64,000 nt of DNA from Antarcticimicrobium sp. GTDB lineage: Bacteria > Pseudomonadota > Alphaproteobacteria > Rhodobacterales > Rhodobacteraceae. The translations under genes were made by a program, and so were the position numbers. The first letter of the stretch is position 1; each line of letters begins with the position of its first letter. The notes below the pieces were generated by a model. It had not been told where the DNA came from and ran no database searches. It worked only from the letters and a program-made list of their open reading frames with translations. Shown here one piece after another: positions 17,742 through 26,584 of the stretch. The stretch covers positions 44,676 to 108,675 of the forward strand of contig NZ_JARGPK010000019.1 in the NCBI RefSeq assembly GCF_029212575.1, in the 5' to 3' direction.

Positions 17742-19175
17742 ATGACGATCCTGCAACAAGATCCGATGACCGACCGCACGCCGCTGGTGCTGGACGTGGA
17801 CGGCACGCTCTTGCGTACCGACATGCTGCACGAGACATTCTGGGCGGCGATGGGGCGCGACAGCCCGGCGGCGTTGCGGGCGCTGGCGCGCGGTTGGCGC
17901 GCGCCGAACCTGCTCAAGGCGGATCTCTGCGGAATCGCCGTCCCGAATGTCGCGCTTCTGCCATTGCGGCCCGAGGTCGTCGCGCTGGCAGAGGCGGCCC
18001 GGCGGGACGGGCGGCCCGTGCACCTCGCCTCGGGTTCCGATCACAGGCTGGTCGAGGCGGTGGCGCGGCGGCTGGATCTGCCGGGGGAGCATTTCGGCTC
18101 GGATCGCAGCCGCAACCTGACCGAGACCACCAAGGCGCAGGTGCTTATTGACCGGTTCGGCTCCGGCGGGTTCGACTATGCCGGCAACTCGGCGGCCGAT
18201 CTGCCCGCCTGGGGCGCGGCGCGGCGGGCTATCGCGGTGGAACCCGGGCCGGGGCTGCGGCGGCGGCTGGATGCGATGGGAAAGCCGCTCCAGATTCTCG
18301 GGGACCGCGCCGGAGCGGGGGCGCTGTGGCGCGAGCTGCGCCCGCAGCAATGGGTCAAGAACCTGCTGCTGTTCCTGCCCCTGCTGGTGGCGCATGAGTT
18401 CGGCGCGGCGGCGCTGCTGGCCACGCTGCTGGCCGTGGCGGCGTTCTGCGCCGGGGCCTCGGCGATCTATATTCTCAACGATCTGCTCGATCTCGAGGCG
18501 GATCGGCTGCACCCGGAAAAGCGCGACCGCCCGATCGCATCGGGCGCGCTGCCGATCGGTGAGGCCATGGCGGCCAGCGGCGCGCTGGCGCTGCTGGCTC
18601 TGATGCTGGCCTGGGGCGCCGGACCGCCGGTTGCGGGGCTGACGCTGCTCTATATGGTCGTGAGCCTGGGCTATTCGCTCTGGCTCAAGAAACGCCGCTG
18701 GGTCGATCTGGTCAGCCTCGCGGCCATGTTCCTGCTGCGGGTGCTGACGGGGGCGGCGGCGGCGCAGGTCGCGGTGCCGGGGGTCTTGCTGGGGTTCGTC
18801 TTTGCCGTGTTCCTGACGCTGGCCTGCGTCAAGCGGATGACGGCGCTGGCGCGCGCGACCGATGGTGGCCAATTGCCCGGGCGGGGCTATTCGCGGGCCG
18901 ATTTCAAGCGTCTCGAATGGGTCGCGGCGGCGGGTATCGCGCTGAGCGCCGCGCTGTTCCTGGTCTATGCCTTCAGCGGGCATTCCGCCGCGCTTTACGA
19001 CTCGCCGCTGTTGCTGGCCGGGGCGGTGTTGCCGCTGGCGGCCTGGCTGTTTCGCATCGTCCGGCTGAGCGAACAGGGGCGTGAACACTACGACCCGGTG
19101 CAGTTCGTCACCCATGACCGGACCGGGTTGCTGATCGCCGCGCTGGGGGTCGGGTTGGCGATCCTGGCGGTCTGA
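17742..19175 (+). CDS. HAD phosphatase-UbiA prenyltransferase fusion
   Basis: The 477-residue protein joins two domains. Residues 10-185 are a HAD hydrolase with the nucleophile motif DVDGT at 18-22. Residues 195-477 are a UbiA-type membrane transferase with about eight hydrophobic segments and the metal-binding motif NDLLDLEADRLHPEKRDRP at 246-264. UbiA homologues of the Rv3806c type add phosphoribose to polyprenyl phosphate; a HAD domain could then remove the phosphate, giving a polyprenyl-phospho-ribose. With an epimerase divergent and a GtrA protein next door, this looks like a decaprenyl-phosphoryl-pentose module. Ubiquinone synthesis is less likely. The ATG at 17742 was chosen over 17766; neither has a strong ribosome site. 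Confidence 0.82.
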   Translation: MTILQQDPMTDRTPLVLDVDGTLLRTDMLHETFWAAMGRDSPAALRALARGWRAPNLLKADLCGIAVPNVALLPLRPEVVALAEAARRDGRPVHLASGSDHRLVEAVARRLDLPGEHFGSDRSRNLTETTKAQVLIDRFGSGGFDYAGNSAADLPAWGAARRAIAVEPGPGLRRRLDAMGKPLQILGDRAGAGALWRELRPQQWVKNLLLFLPLLVAHEFGAAALLATLLAVAAFCAGASAIYILNDLLDLEADRLHPEKRDRPIASGALPIGEAMAASGALALLALMLAWGAGPPVAGLTLLYMVVSLGYSLWLKKRRWVDLVSLAAMFLLRVLTGAAAAQVAVPGVLLGFVFAVFLTLACVKRMTALARATDGGQLPGRGYSRADFKRLEWVAAAGIALSAALFLVYAFSGHSAALYDSPLLLAGAVLPLAAWLFRIVRLSEQGREHYDPVQFVTHDRTGLLIAALGVGLAILAV

Positions 19176-19183
19176 GGGGGCGT

Positions 19184-19591
19184 TCAGTCGCAACGGAACA
19201 CGAAGCGTTTGTCGAGCTGGTATTTGATCACATATCCCGCCGTCAGCCCCAGAATCGCGCCCGCTTCGCGCATCTGGCGGGTTTCCCAGATGGCCCAGAA
19301 CAAGCTTTCGGCGCCCCAGAACAGCGCAGTGGTCGCAACCCCGGTCAACGTGTAGAGCGAGAACCGACGCGCCTGGGTGCCGAGGGCCCGGCTCCGGTCG
19401 AAGAAGATCCAGCGCTTGTCGAGCAGGTATTTCACCACCAGCCCCACGCCGGTGCCGCAGATCAGCGCCATGATCAGGCCCGCCGCGCCCTCCGGCAGGG
19501 TGGCGAACACCGCCCGCTGCGCCCCGAGGTTGCACAGGGTCGCGATGGCCGCGAAAGCCGCGTAGCGTATGATCAGACCCGCTGTTGTCAC
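19184..19591 (-). CDS. GtrA-family membrane protein
   Basis: The 135-residue protein has four hydrophobic segments, and both repeats contain the GtrA pattern (YLLDKRWIFF and YQLDKRFVF). GtrA proteins help move or present polyprenyl-phosphate-linked sugars across the inner membrane; the mycobacterial relative Rv3789 works with decaprenyl-phosphoryl-arabinose. The start is GTG at 19591 (MTTAGLIIRYAAF). It is convergent with the HAD-UbiA gene, 8 bp apart, which supports a common pathway even though the two are on opposite strands. Confidence 0.85.
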   Translation of the reverse strand: MTTAGLIIRYAAFAAIATLCNLGAQRAVFATLPEGAAGLIMALICGTGVGLVVKYLLDKRWIFFDRSRALGTQARRFSLYTLTGVATTALFWGAESLFWAIWETRQMREAGAILGLTAGYVIKYQLDKRFVFRCD

Positions 19592-19655
19592 CTGCCCTGC
19601 CCCGCCTGTTTCGGCCCCTTATGCCACGCCCTACCGCCGGAGCGAAGCCGTCGCG

Positions 19656-20612
19656 TCACTGGTAGGTGCGCGCCCTCAGGTCGGTCTCGTCGATCATCCG
19701 GTTGCACAGCTGCAGCAGCGCCGCCTCGGGTGGCGACAGGCTGCGCCGCGGGTTGGTCAGAAGATAGATGTTCACCGCCGGCAGCTTGGAATAGGGCGGC
19801 AACTGGCGCAACTGGCCAAGGGTGACGTCGCGCTCGGCCACATGCACCGGCAGCGCGCCGATGCCGATATTGACGATGATCATGCGCCGCACCTCGGGCA
19901 GGTTGGCCGACAGCCCCTTGAGCCCCGGCGCCAGCCGCGCCCGGTGCCGCAGCCCCGAGACCGCGTCGAGCGGGCCGCCCTCGATCTCGGTATAGAAGGA
20001 GACCGAGGATTCGCCCTCCAGGTCGAAAATCTCGATTTTCGGCTTGCCGAACAACCGGTGGCGCGGCCCGCAGTAGAGGCCGAAGTATTCCCGGAACAGG
20101 ATTCGCGCCTCGAGCTCGGCAGGGATCTTGTTGAGCAGGCAAATCCCCATGCTGGCGCGGTTCTGCCGCACCTGGCTGACCACGTCGGAACTGTCGGCCA
20201 CGACCATCGAATAGGTCACCTTGGAATGCTGCGCGTGGAACTCCTCCAGCACCCGGTCGAAATGGGGCGAGACCACATGGCTGGCCAGAACGATGGTGAC
20301 ATGGCCCGAAAGCTCCTCTTCCTCGGCCTCCATGAGTTCGGGCAGTTGTGACACCGCCCCGAAGATCGAGGCGCATTCGGAATAGAGCGTACGCCCCGCC
20401 GCCGTCACCGTGAAGCGGTGCGGCCCGCGCTCGACCAGGTGATGGCCGGTCGCCTCCTCCAGACGGCGCAGCGCGCTGCTGATCGTGGGTTGTTTCAAAC
20501 CGAGGAAATCGGCGGCCTTGGTCACCCCCTGCTGCTCCACGATCACCATGAAGGTGCGCAGCAGGTTCCAGTCGAGGTTCCAGGGAAAGCGCTGTCCGCG
20601 GGTGTTTATCAT
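19656..20612 (-). CDS. LysR-type transcriptional regulator
   Basis: The 318-residue protein has an N-terminal winged helix-turn-helix (LRTFMVIVEQQGVTKAADFLGLKQPTISSALRRLEE, about residues 18-53) and a periplasmic-binding-like effector domain from about 95 to 300. It is divergent from the ABC transporter/catabolic operon, separated by 147 bp, the standard arrangement for a LysR protein that controls its neighbour and itself. A 13-bp T-N11-A palindrome at 20648-20660 is a probable operator. The effector is unknown; it is expected to be the imported substrate or an intermediate of the operon. Confidence 0.88.
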   Translation of the reverse strand: MINTRGQRFPWNLDWNLLRTFMVIVEQQGVTKAADFLGLKQPTISSALRRLEEATGHHLVERGPHRFTVTAAGRTLYSECASIFGAVSQLPELMEAEEEELSGHVTIVLASHVVSPHFDRVLEEFHAQHSKVTYSMVVADSSDVVSQVRQNRASMGICLLNKIPAELEARILFREYFGLYCGPRHRLFGKPKIEIFDLEGESSVSFYTEIEGGPLDAVSGLRHRARLAPGLKGLSANLPEVRRMIIVNIGIGALPVHVAERDVTLGQLRQLPPYSKLPAVNIYLLTNPRRSLSPPEAALLQLCNRMIDETDLRARTYQ

Positions 20613-20647
20613 AGTTTTCCGGAATGGTAATGATTTCTAATATCTAT

Positions 20648-20660
20648 TTGCTTTATGCAA
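20648..20660. promoter_or_regulatory. Candidate LysR operator (T-N11-A)
   Basis: TTGC and GCAA arms flank five bases (TTTAT), forming a T-N11-A dyad of the LysR type. It lies 36 bp upstream of the LysR ATG and 100 bp upstream of the binding-protein ATG, in an AT-rich stretch of an otherwise GC-rich window, as expected for a shared regulatory region. Confidence 0.45.
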
Positions 20661-20759
20661 GTCGCCTGTGCAAGCTTTTTCGCAGGCAGCGGTCCCTCGC
20701 CGGCTCTGGGTTCGGACCCGCGGCCGCTGAACCATCAAAAACAAAATCGGGAGATGAAG

Positions 20760-21545
20760 ATGACCACTCGCAGAACCACGATGAAAGCTGCCTTCGCCGC
20801 AGGCGCCCTGCTGATCGCCGGGCTGGGCGCCGCCGCCCCGGCGCTGGCCGAGGAACTGGACGCGATCAAGGAAAAGGGCGTGATCCGCATCGCCATGAGC
20901 GGCGCCTACCCGCCGTTCAACTTCGTCAACGAGCAGAACGAGGTCGTCGGCTTCGACCCGGCCATCGGCACCGAGATCGCCAAGCGCATGGGGCTCGAGG
21001 TCGAGATCATCACCACCGCCTGGGACGGCATCATCGGCGGGTTGCTGGCCAACAAGTACGACGCCATCGTCGGCTCGATGACGATCACCGAGGAGCGCGA
21101 CAAGGTGGTCGATTTCGTCGGCCCCTATTACACCACCAAACGCGCCGTGTTCACCAAGCCCGGCAGCGGCATCACCAGCGTGTCGCAACTGGGCGACGTC
21201 AAGGTCGGCGTGACCCTGGGCGAGACGCACGAAGAATGGGCCAAGGACCAGGGCTATAAGGTCAGCACCTACAAGGGTCTGCCCGAACTGCTGCTGGAAC
21301 TGGACAACGGCCGCGTCGACGTGATCGTGAACGACTCGATCGCCGCGATCCTGGCGATGACCGAGAAGGGCCAGGAGTTTGAAATTATCGATGACCTGGA
21401 GACCGAGGCATTCGGCGCCGGCATCGCCATCCGCGAAGGCAACCCCATGCTCGCTGCCGAGATGCAGGCCGCGCTGGACGCGATGATGGAAGACGGCACC
21501 TATGTCGAGATCGCCATGAAATGGATCGGCGCCGACATCCGCTGA
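20760..21545 (+). CDS. Polar amino-acid ABC transporter, periplasmic binding protein
   Basis: The 261-residue protein of SBP family 3 has a signal peptide (to ALAEEL), then GVIRIAMSGAYPPFNFVNEQNEVVGFDPAIGTEI (split across about 25-60), and GSMTITEERDKVVDFVGPYYTT, the classic substrate-contact region of amino-acid binding proteins. GGGAG at 20749-20753 sits six bases before the ATG at 20760, which was preferred to the ATG at 20754 that abuts the site. It delivers its ligand to the two permeases at 22428 and 23101. A perfect stem-loop follows the gene, which could protect its mRNA and raise its level over the rest of the operon. Confidence 0.88.
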   Translation: MTTRRTTMKAAFAAGALLIAGLGAAAPALAEELDAIKEKGVIRIAMSGAYPPFNFVNEQNEVVGFDPAIGTEIAKRMGLEVEIITTAWDGIIGGLLANKYDAIVGSMTITEERDKVVDFVGPYYTTKRAVFTKPGSGITSVSQLGDVKVGVTLGETHEEWAKDQGYKVSTYKGLPELLLELDNGRVDVIVNDSIAAILAMTEKGQEFEIIDDLETEAFGAGIAIREGNPMLAAEMQAALDAMMEDGTYVEIAMKWIGADIR

Positions 21546-21562
21546 GGCGGGACAGAAAGACC

Positions 21563-21586
21563 GGGTCCGCCCCGCGAGGCGGACCC
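21563..21586 (+). promoter_or_regulatory. Intra-operon stem-loop after binding-protein gene
   Basis: GGGTCCGCC and GGCGGACCC form a perfect 9-bp stem around a 6-base loop, 17 bases after the stop of the binding-protein gene. No T-run follows, so it is better read as an RNA-stabilising or partial-termination element than as a full terminator. Such elements are frequent after binding-protein genes. Confidence 0.6.
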
Positions 21587-21616
21587 CACCAATAACGATA
21601 AATCACGGGGGGTCGG

Positions 21617-22408
21617 ATGACGACCGATTACGGGAAGCTCACCTGGGAGGAGGTTCGCGACGCGGACAAGGACCGCGTTGTGATCCTGAACGTCTCGGCC
21701 ACCGAGGATCACGGCCCCCACATGCCGCTGGACACCGACACCGTGCTGGGCATGGCGGTGGCCAATGGTGTGGCCGAGGCCGCCCCGGACGAGGTTTTCG
21801 TGATGCCGCCCGTTCCCTACGGTTTCAACGAGCATCACAAGGATTTCCCGGGCGTGATCTGGATCCAGCCGGAAACCCTGATCGCCTTTGTCACCGACAT
21901 CACCAAGTCGCTGGCGCATCACGGGTTCCGCCGCATCCTGCTGCTGAACTCGCACGGCTCCAACCATCCGGTGCTGGATCTCGCCGCGCGCAAGACGGTG
22001 ATCGAGACCGGGATCATCTGCGTCTCGGCCTCCTACTGGAACCTCTGCGCCGACCGGATCAACGAGATCCGCAAATCCGAGACCGGCGGCATCGCCCACG
22101 CGGGCGAGTTCGAGGCGGCGATGTACATGCACCTTCAGCCCGAGCATGTGGACCTGTTCAAGGCCGCCACCCAGAACCTGCACGATCCGGATACCCGGTT
22201 CTTCAACCTGGATCTGGCCCGGGGCGGCGGCAAGGCGATGCTGATGCGCTGGTGGTCGGAGGCCTCGCCCGACGGGACGATGGGCGATCCGACTGTGGCG
22301 ACACCTGAAACCGGCGCGGCCTTTCTGCGCGCGGCGATCGAGGAGACCACGGCCCTGGTGCGCGAGATTCGCGCGCTGCCGATCCTCGACCGCACCGATC
22401 ACCACTGA
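21617..22408 (+). CDS. Creatininase-family amidohydrolase
   Basis: The 263-residue protein matches the creatininase/creatinine amidohydrolase family: ILNVSATEDHGPHMPLDTDT near residue 24 (the usual Glu-x-His-Gly/Pro metal region), then LNSHGSNHPVL near residue 117 and AHAGEFEAAMYMHLQPE. Members open cyclic amides or hydrolyse formamides, including creatininase and MftE-like peptidases. Its place between the binding protein and the permeases, in the same orientation, ties it to the imported compound: a lactam or cyclic amide would be a fitting substrate. The stretch from 21587 to its ATG holds GGGGGG as ribosome site. Substrate not known. Confidence 0.82.
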   Translation: MTTDYGKLTWEEVRDADKDRVVILNVSATEDHGPHMPLDTDTVLGMAVANGVAEAAPDEVFVMPPVPYGFNEHHKDFPGVIWIQPETLIAFVTDITKSLAHHGFRRILLLNSHGSNHPVLDLAARKTVIETGIICVSASYWNLCADRINEIRKSETGGIAHAGEFEAAMYMHLQPEHVDLFKAATQNLHDPDTRFFNLDLARGGGKAMLMRWWSEASPDGTMGDPTVATPETGAAFLRAAIEETTALVREIRALPILDRTDHH

Positions 22409-22427
22409 ACACGGGGGAAAACGGCGC

Positions 22428-23075
22428 ATGGACATCGACCTGATGATGAAGGTCTACCCGTTCTTTCTCAAGGCGGCGTGGGTGACCGTTCAACTCTCCG
22501 TCCTGACGGCGATCCTTGGCCTGATCTGCGGCTCGCTCGGGGCTGCCGCGCGGCTGTCGCGGCATGCGGTGCTGCGCTGGATCGGGGGCGCCTATGTCAG
22601 CTTCATCCGTGGCACACCGGCGCTGATCCAGCTGTTCATCCTCTATTTCGGCGGGCCGCAGGTGGGCATCCAGCTCGATGCTTTCGAGGCCGGGGTGATC
22701 GGGCTGGGCGTGAACATCGGCGCCTATATGACCGAGACCATCCGCGGCGCCATCATCTCGATTGACAAGGGCCAGGTCGAGGCCTCGCGCACCCTGGGGA
22801 TGAGCCGGTTCCAGACCTTCCGCAAGGTGGTTCTGCCGCAGGCGATGCGGCTGATGATCCGACCTCTGGGGGTCAACATCAACGCGCTGATCAAGGGCAC
22901 CGCGCTGGTTGCCGCGATCTCGGTGGTGGAACTGACCTATACCGCACAGCGCTATATCGGCTCGACCTACAAGCCGTTCGAGATGTTCCTGATGTCGGGG
23001 CTTCTCTACATGGTCATCATCTACGTCACCGGCCGCGCCGTCACATGGCTCGACAACAAGGCAAAGATCGTCTGA
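22428..23075 (+). CDS. Polar amino-acid ABC transporter permease 1
   Basis: The 215-residue HisM/GlnP-type permease has about five membrane segments, the entry motif FIRGTPALIQLFILYFGGPQ and the EAA loop (DKGQVEASRTLGMSRFQTFRKVVLPQA) that docks on the ATPase. GGGGGAA precedes the ATG at 22428. It pairs with the second permease at 23101, as in heterodimeric HisQM-like importers. Confidence 0.9.
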   Translation: MDIDLMMKVYPFFLKAAWVTVQLSVLTAILGLICGSLGAAARLSRHAVLRWIGGAYVSFIRGTPALIQLFILYFGGPQVGIQLDAFEAGVIGLGVNIGAYMTETIRGAIISIDKGQVEASRTLGMSRFQTFRKVVLPQAMRLMIRPLGVNINALIKGTALVAAISVVELTYTAQRYIGSTYKPFEMFLMSGLLYMVIIYVTGRAVTWLDNKAKIV

Positions 23076-23100
23076 TCCCAACCGGATAGGAGGAGCCCGC

Positions 23101-23757
23101 ATGGGCCTCGATTTCTCAGTCATCCCCGGCTACCTCGACGTGATCGCACTGGGTGCGCTCTGGACCATCGCGATTACGGTGGGCGCTGCCCTGCTCAGTT
23201 TCTTCGGCGGCATCGTCTTCGCGGTGATCGCGCTTTACGCCCCGGTGCTGGTGCGGTTGCCGTTCCGGGCCTTTGAGTGGCTGTTCATGGGTACGCCGCT
23301 CTTGCTGCAACTGTTCCTGATCTACTTCGGTCTGGTGCAGATCGGCATCGACCTGCCCGCCTTTGTCGCCGGGGTGATCGGGCTGGGGCTGCATTTCGCG
23401 GTCTACAATTCCGAGCTGATCCAGACCGCCATCGTCGCCGTCGACAAGGGCCAGATGGAGGCCGCCCGCACCGTGGGGCTGAGCCGGGGACAGGCGCTGC
23501 GCAAGGTGGTGGTCCCGCAGGCGGTGCGCGACGTGATCCCGCCGATCGGCAACAACATGATCGCGCTGCTCAAGGATTCGGCGCTGGTCTCGGTGATCGG
23601 CGTGACCGAACTGACCCTGTCCGCACAACTGGCCATCGGCCGCACCTATCGCCCGTTCGAGTTCTACGTGCTCGCGGCGCTGTTCTATTACGTCATCAAC
23701 CTCGGCATGGAGGCCGTGCTTCGGCGCATTGAGCGCCGGGTGCAGGCCGCCCGATGA
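23101..23757 (+). CDS. Polar amino-acid ABC transporter permease 2
   Basis: The 218-residue permease resembles permease 1: LFMGTPLLLQLFLIYFGLVQ near the N-terminal third, and the EAA loop DKGQMEAARTVGLSRGQALRKVVVPQA. AGGAGG lies before the ATG. It is separated by 25 bp from permease 1 and 21 bp from the ATPase gene, so all are on one transcript. Confidence 0.9.
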   Translation: MGLDFSVIPGYLDVIALGALWTIAITVGAALLSFFGGIVFAVIALYAPVLVRLPFRAFEWLFMGTPLLLQLFLIYFGLVQIGIDLPAFVAGVIGLGLHFAVYNSELIQTAIVAVDKGQMEAARTVGLSRGQALRKVVVPQAVRDVIPPIGNNMIALLKDSALVSVIGVTELTLSAQLAIGRTYRPFEFYVLAALFYYVINLGMEAVLRRIERRVQAAR

Positions 23758-23778
23758 CCGCAAAGGGAGAACAAGGAC

Positions 23779-24552
23779 ATGACTGACGAGAAACCCTTTG
23801 TGGACATCCGCCATGCGCAGAAAAGCTATGGCACGCTGGAGGTTCTCAAGGACATCAGCCTGACGGTGAACCGGGGCGAGATCGTTGCCATCATCGGCCC
23901 CTCGGGATCGGGCAAGTCGACGCTCTTGCGCGCGATCAACGATCTCGATCCGCTGACCGGCGGCGAGGTCTGGCTCGAGGACACCCAGATCAACAAGCAA
24001 CTGCCGCACCGCCAGTACGAAAAACATATCAACCAGGTGCGCCAGGACATCGGCATGGTGTTCCAGCACTTCAACCTGTTCCCGCACCTGACCGTGCGCG
24101 GCAACATCACGCTGGCCCCGAAAATGCTGAAAGGGCTCTCCGAGGCCGAGGCCAACGCGCTGGCCGAGGAGCAACTCGACAAGGTCGGCATGCTGGAGCG
24201 GATCGACTACTATCCCTCGCAGCTCTCCGGCGGGCAGAAACAGCGGGTTGCCATCGCCCGCGCGCTGGCGATGAAACCCAAGGTCATGCTGTTCGACGAG
24301 GCGACCTCGGCGCTCGACCCCGAACTGGTCGAGGAGGTCAACCTGGTGATGAAAAAGCTCGCCGAGGAACACATGACCATGATCATCGTCACCCACGAGA
24401 TGGGCTTTGCCGAAAGCGTCTGCGACCGGGTCCTGTTCATGGATCAGGGCGTGGTCGTCGAAGAGGGGCCGCCCAGCGTGATCTTCCGCAACCCGGAAAA
24501 CGAGCGCACCAAGAATTTCCTCCGCAAACACCTGGCTTCAAACAAAGAATGA
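23779..24552 (+). CDS. Polar amino-acid ABC transporter ATP-binding protein
   Basis: The 257-residue ATPase has Walker [10 protein letters not shown] at 40-48, the Q-loop ([17 protein letters not shown]), signature LSGGQKQR, Walker [15 protein letters not shown] and the switch His in [14 protein letters not shown]. The sequence is of the GlnQ/HisP class. It ends in ATGA, overlapping the start of the aminotransferase gene by 4 bp, which places the transporter and the catabolic enzymes in one operon. Confidence 0.92.
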   Translation: MTDEKPFVDIRHAQKSYGTLEVLKDISLTVNRGEIVAIIGPSGSGKSTLLRAINDLDPLTGGEVWLEDTQINKQLPHRQYEKHINQVRQDIGMVFQHFNLFPHLTVRGNITLAPKMLKGLSEAEANALAEEQLDKVGMLERIDYYPSQLSGGQKQRVAIARALAMKPKVMLFDEATSALDPELVEEVNLVMKKLAEEHMTMIIVTHEMGFAESVCDRVLFMDQGVVVEEGPPSVIFRNPENERTKNFLRKHLASNKE

Positions 24553-25892
24553 CGCAAATGTCCCACCTCTTCTACCAGTCGCGCCAGCCGCGCCCCACGC
24601 TCGACCGGGGCGAGGGGATCTATTTGTACGATACCACCGGCAAGACCTACATCGACGGCTCCTCCGGCGCGATGGTGTCCAATATCGGCCACTCCAACCC
24701 GCGCGTTCTGGCGGCGATGAAGGCGCAGATGGACCGCGCAACGTTCGGCTACCGGCTGCACTTCCAGACCGAGCCGTCCGAGCGGCTGGCGGCCAAGACT
24801 GCCGCGCTGATGCCCGAGGGGCTGGACCGGGTGTTCTTTGTCTCCGGCGGCTCCGAGGCGGTGGAAAGCGCGATCAAGATGGCGCGGCAATATGCGATCA
24901 CGCAAGGCCAGGACAGCCGCTGGAAGGTGATCTCGCGCTATCCCTCCTACCACGGCTCGACGCTGGGGGCGCTGGCGCTGACCGGCTATGATCCGCTGTC
25001 GAAACCCTTTGCGCCGATGATGCGCGAGATGCCCAAGATCGCCGCGCCGACCTGCTATCTGGATCACGACAACCTCGACGATGACCAGCGCGGGCTGAAG
25101 TATGCCGAGCTGCTGCGCGACAAGATCCTGTCCGAGGGGCCCGACAGCGTGCTCGCCTTCATCATGGAGCCTGTGGGCGGCGCCTCGACCGGGGCGCTGG
25201 TCGCGCCCGACAGCTATTACGCGCGCATCCGCGAGATCTGCGACGAGTTCGGCATCCTGCTGATTTATGACGAGGTGATGACCGGCGCCGGGCGCACCGG
25301 CAAGTTCATCGCCGCCGAGCATTGGGGCATCAGCCCCGACATCATCGCGCTCTCCAAGGGGTTCGCCGCCGGCTACGCGCCCTTGGGGGCGATGGTGGCG
25401 CGCGGCGATATGGTCGAGGCGGTGCTCGATGCCGGCGGATTCCTGCATGGCTATACCTATGCCGGCAACCCGCTGGCCTGCGCCGCCGGTTGCGCCGTGC
25501 TGGACGAGATCAGCCAAAACGATCTGGTCGGCAACGCCGCCGCCATGGGCGATCTGCTGAAAGCCCGCCTGACCGGGCTGATGGACCGCTTCCCCTTCAT
25601 CGGCGACGTGCGTGGGCTGGGGCTGTTGCTGGCCTTTGAGCTGGTCTCCGACCGCGACACGATGGCACCGCTGCCGAAGGAGCTGAACGCCTACACCCGG
25701 CTGGTCGATCTGGCCTATGAGCGGGGATTGATCATCTATTCGCGCCGCACAAGGGGCGGGATCGAGGGCGATCATTTCATGGTGGCGCCGCCGCTGATCG
25801 TGAGCGAGGCGCAGATCGGCGAGATCATGGAAAAGCTGACCGACAGTATCCTTGTCATGGCCCGCGAAATGTCCCTGCCGGTGACCGGATGA
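24549..25892 (+). CDS. Class III (omega) aminotransferase
   Basis: The 447-residue PLP enzyme of fold type I, subgroup III has [15 protein letters not shown] (about 99-113), the cofactor-binding [11 protein letters not shown] starting at 241 and the Schiff-base lysine at 270 ([16 protein letters not shown]). The family removes terminal or beta amino groups from compounds such as beta-alanine, 4-aminobutyrate, taurine or putrescine. Coupled to a CoA-transferase pair just downstream, the expected product is a keto acid or semialdehyde that is then activated as a thioester. The start at 24549 overlaps the ATPase stop, and the stop overlaps the next start. Substrate not determined. Confidence 0.85.
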   Translation: MTQMSHLFYQSRQPRPTLDRGEGIYLYDTTGKTYIDGSSGAMVSNIGHSNPRVLAAMKAQMDRATFGYRLHFQTEPSERLAAKTAALMPEGLDRVFFVSGGSEAVESAIKMARQYAITQGQDSRWKVISRYPSYHGSTLGALALTGYDPLSKPFAPMMREMPKIAAPTCYLDHDNLDDDQRGLKYAELLRDKILSEGPDSVLAFIMEPVGGASTGALVAPDSYYARIREICDEFGILLIYDEVMTGAGRTGKFIAAEHWGISPDIIALSKGFAAGYAPLGAMVARGDMVEAVLDAGGFLHGYTYAGNPLACAAGCAVLDEISQNDLVGNAAAMGDLLKARLTGLMDRFPFIGDVRGLGLLLAFELVSDRDTMAPLPKELNAYTRLVDLAYERGLIIYSRRTRGGIEGDHFMVAPPLIVSEAQIGEIMEKLTDSILVMAREMSLPVTG

Positions 25893-26584
25893 CCACCCTG
25901 CCCGACAAGTCCGCCGCGATGGAGGATGCCGTCGCCGCGATCCCCGACGGGGCCACGGTGATGCTGGGCGGCTTTGGCGTGCCCGGCACGCCCTTTGCCC
26001 TGATCCGCGAGCTGGTGCGGCAGGGGCAGAAGGATCTGACCGTCATCAAGAACGACGCCAACGAACAGGGCATGGGCGTCGATCACCTGCTGGCCAGCGG
26101 CCAGGTGCGCAAGCTGATCACCACCCATATCGGGCTGAACCCGCGCGCGGTGGCGATGCTGAACGCCGGCGAGATCGAGGTCGAGTTCTGCGCCCAGGGC
26201 ATCCTGGCCGAGCGGGTGCGCGCGGGTGGCGCGGGCCTCAGCGGGGTTCTGACCGACATCGGCATCGAGACCGAGTTGGCCAAGGGAAAGCAGGTGGTCG
26301 AGGTCGATGGCCGCCCCGCCCTGCTGGAGCGTGCCCTGCGCGCCGACGTGGCCCTGATCCACGCCGACTGCGCCGACCCCTTTGGCAACCTGGCCTATGT
26401 CGCCACCGCGCGGAACTTCAATCCGATGATGGCGATGGCCGCCAACCTGGTGATCGCCGAGGCCGAGAAGCTGGTGCCGCTGGGCGGCATCGCGCCTGAT
26501 CAGGTGCATACCTCCGGCGCCTTCGTCGACCGGGTGGTCGAACTGCAATCCGTTTCCGAGGAGTATGGCGTTGTCCGACGCTAA
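25889..26584 (+). CDS. 3-oxoacid CoA-transferase, subunit A
   Basis: The 231-residue subunit has the family-I CoA-transferase pattern GATVMLGGFGVPGTPFALIREL and the CoA-binding-like GVLTDIGIETELAKGKQVVEVDGRPALLERALRADVALI. It works with subunit B, which overlaps its 3' end by 20 bp. The pair moves CoA from succinyl-CoA or acetyl-CoA to a 3-oxo acid such as acetoacetate. It starts within the ATGA shared with the aminotransferase gene. Confidence 0.87.
   Translation: MTTLPDKSAAMEDAVAAIPDGATVMLGGFGVPGTPFALIRELVRQGQKDLTVIKNDANEQGMGVDHLLASGQVRKLITTHIGLNPRAVAMLNAGEIEVEFCAQGILAERVRAGGAGLSGVLTDIGIETELAKGKQVVEVDGRPALLERALRADVALIHADCADPFGNLAYVATARNFNPMMAMAANLVIAEAEKLVPLGGIAPDQVHTSGAFVDRVVELQSVSEEYGVVRR

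Noticed and set aside
17742..19175. UbiA domain as 4-hydroxybenzoate octaprenyltransferase of ubiquinone synthesis
   Set aside because: The N-terminal HAD domain and the neighbours (epimerase, GtrA) fit the phosphopentose branch of the family better.
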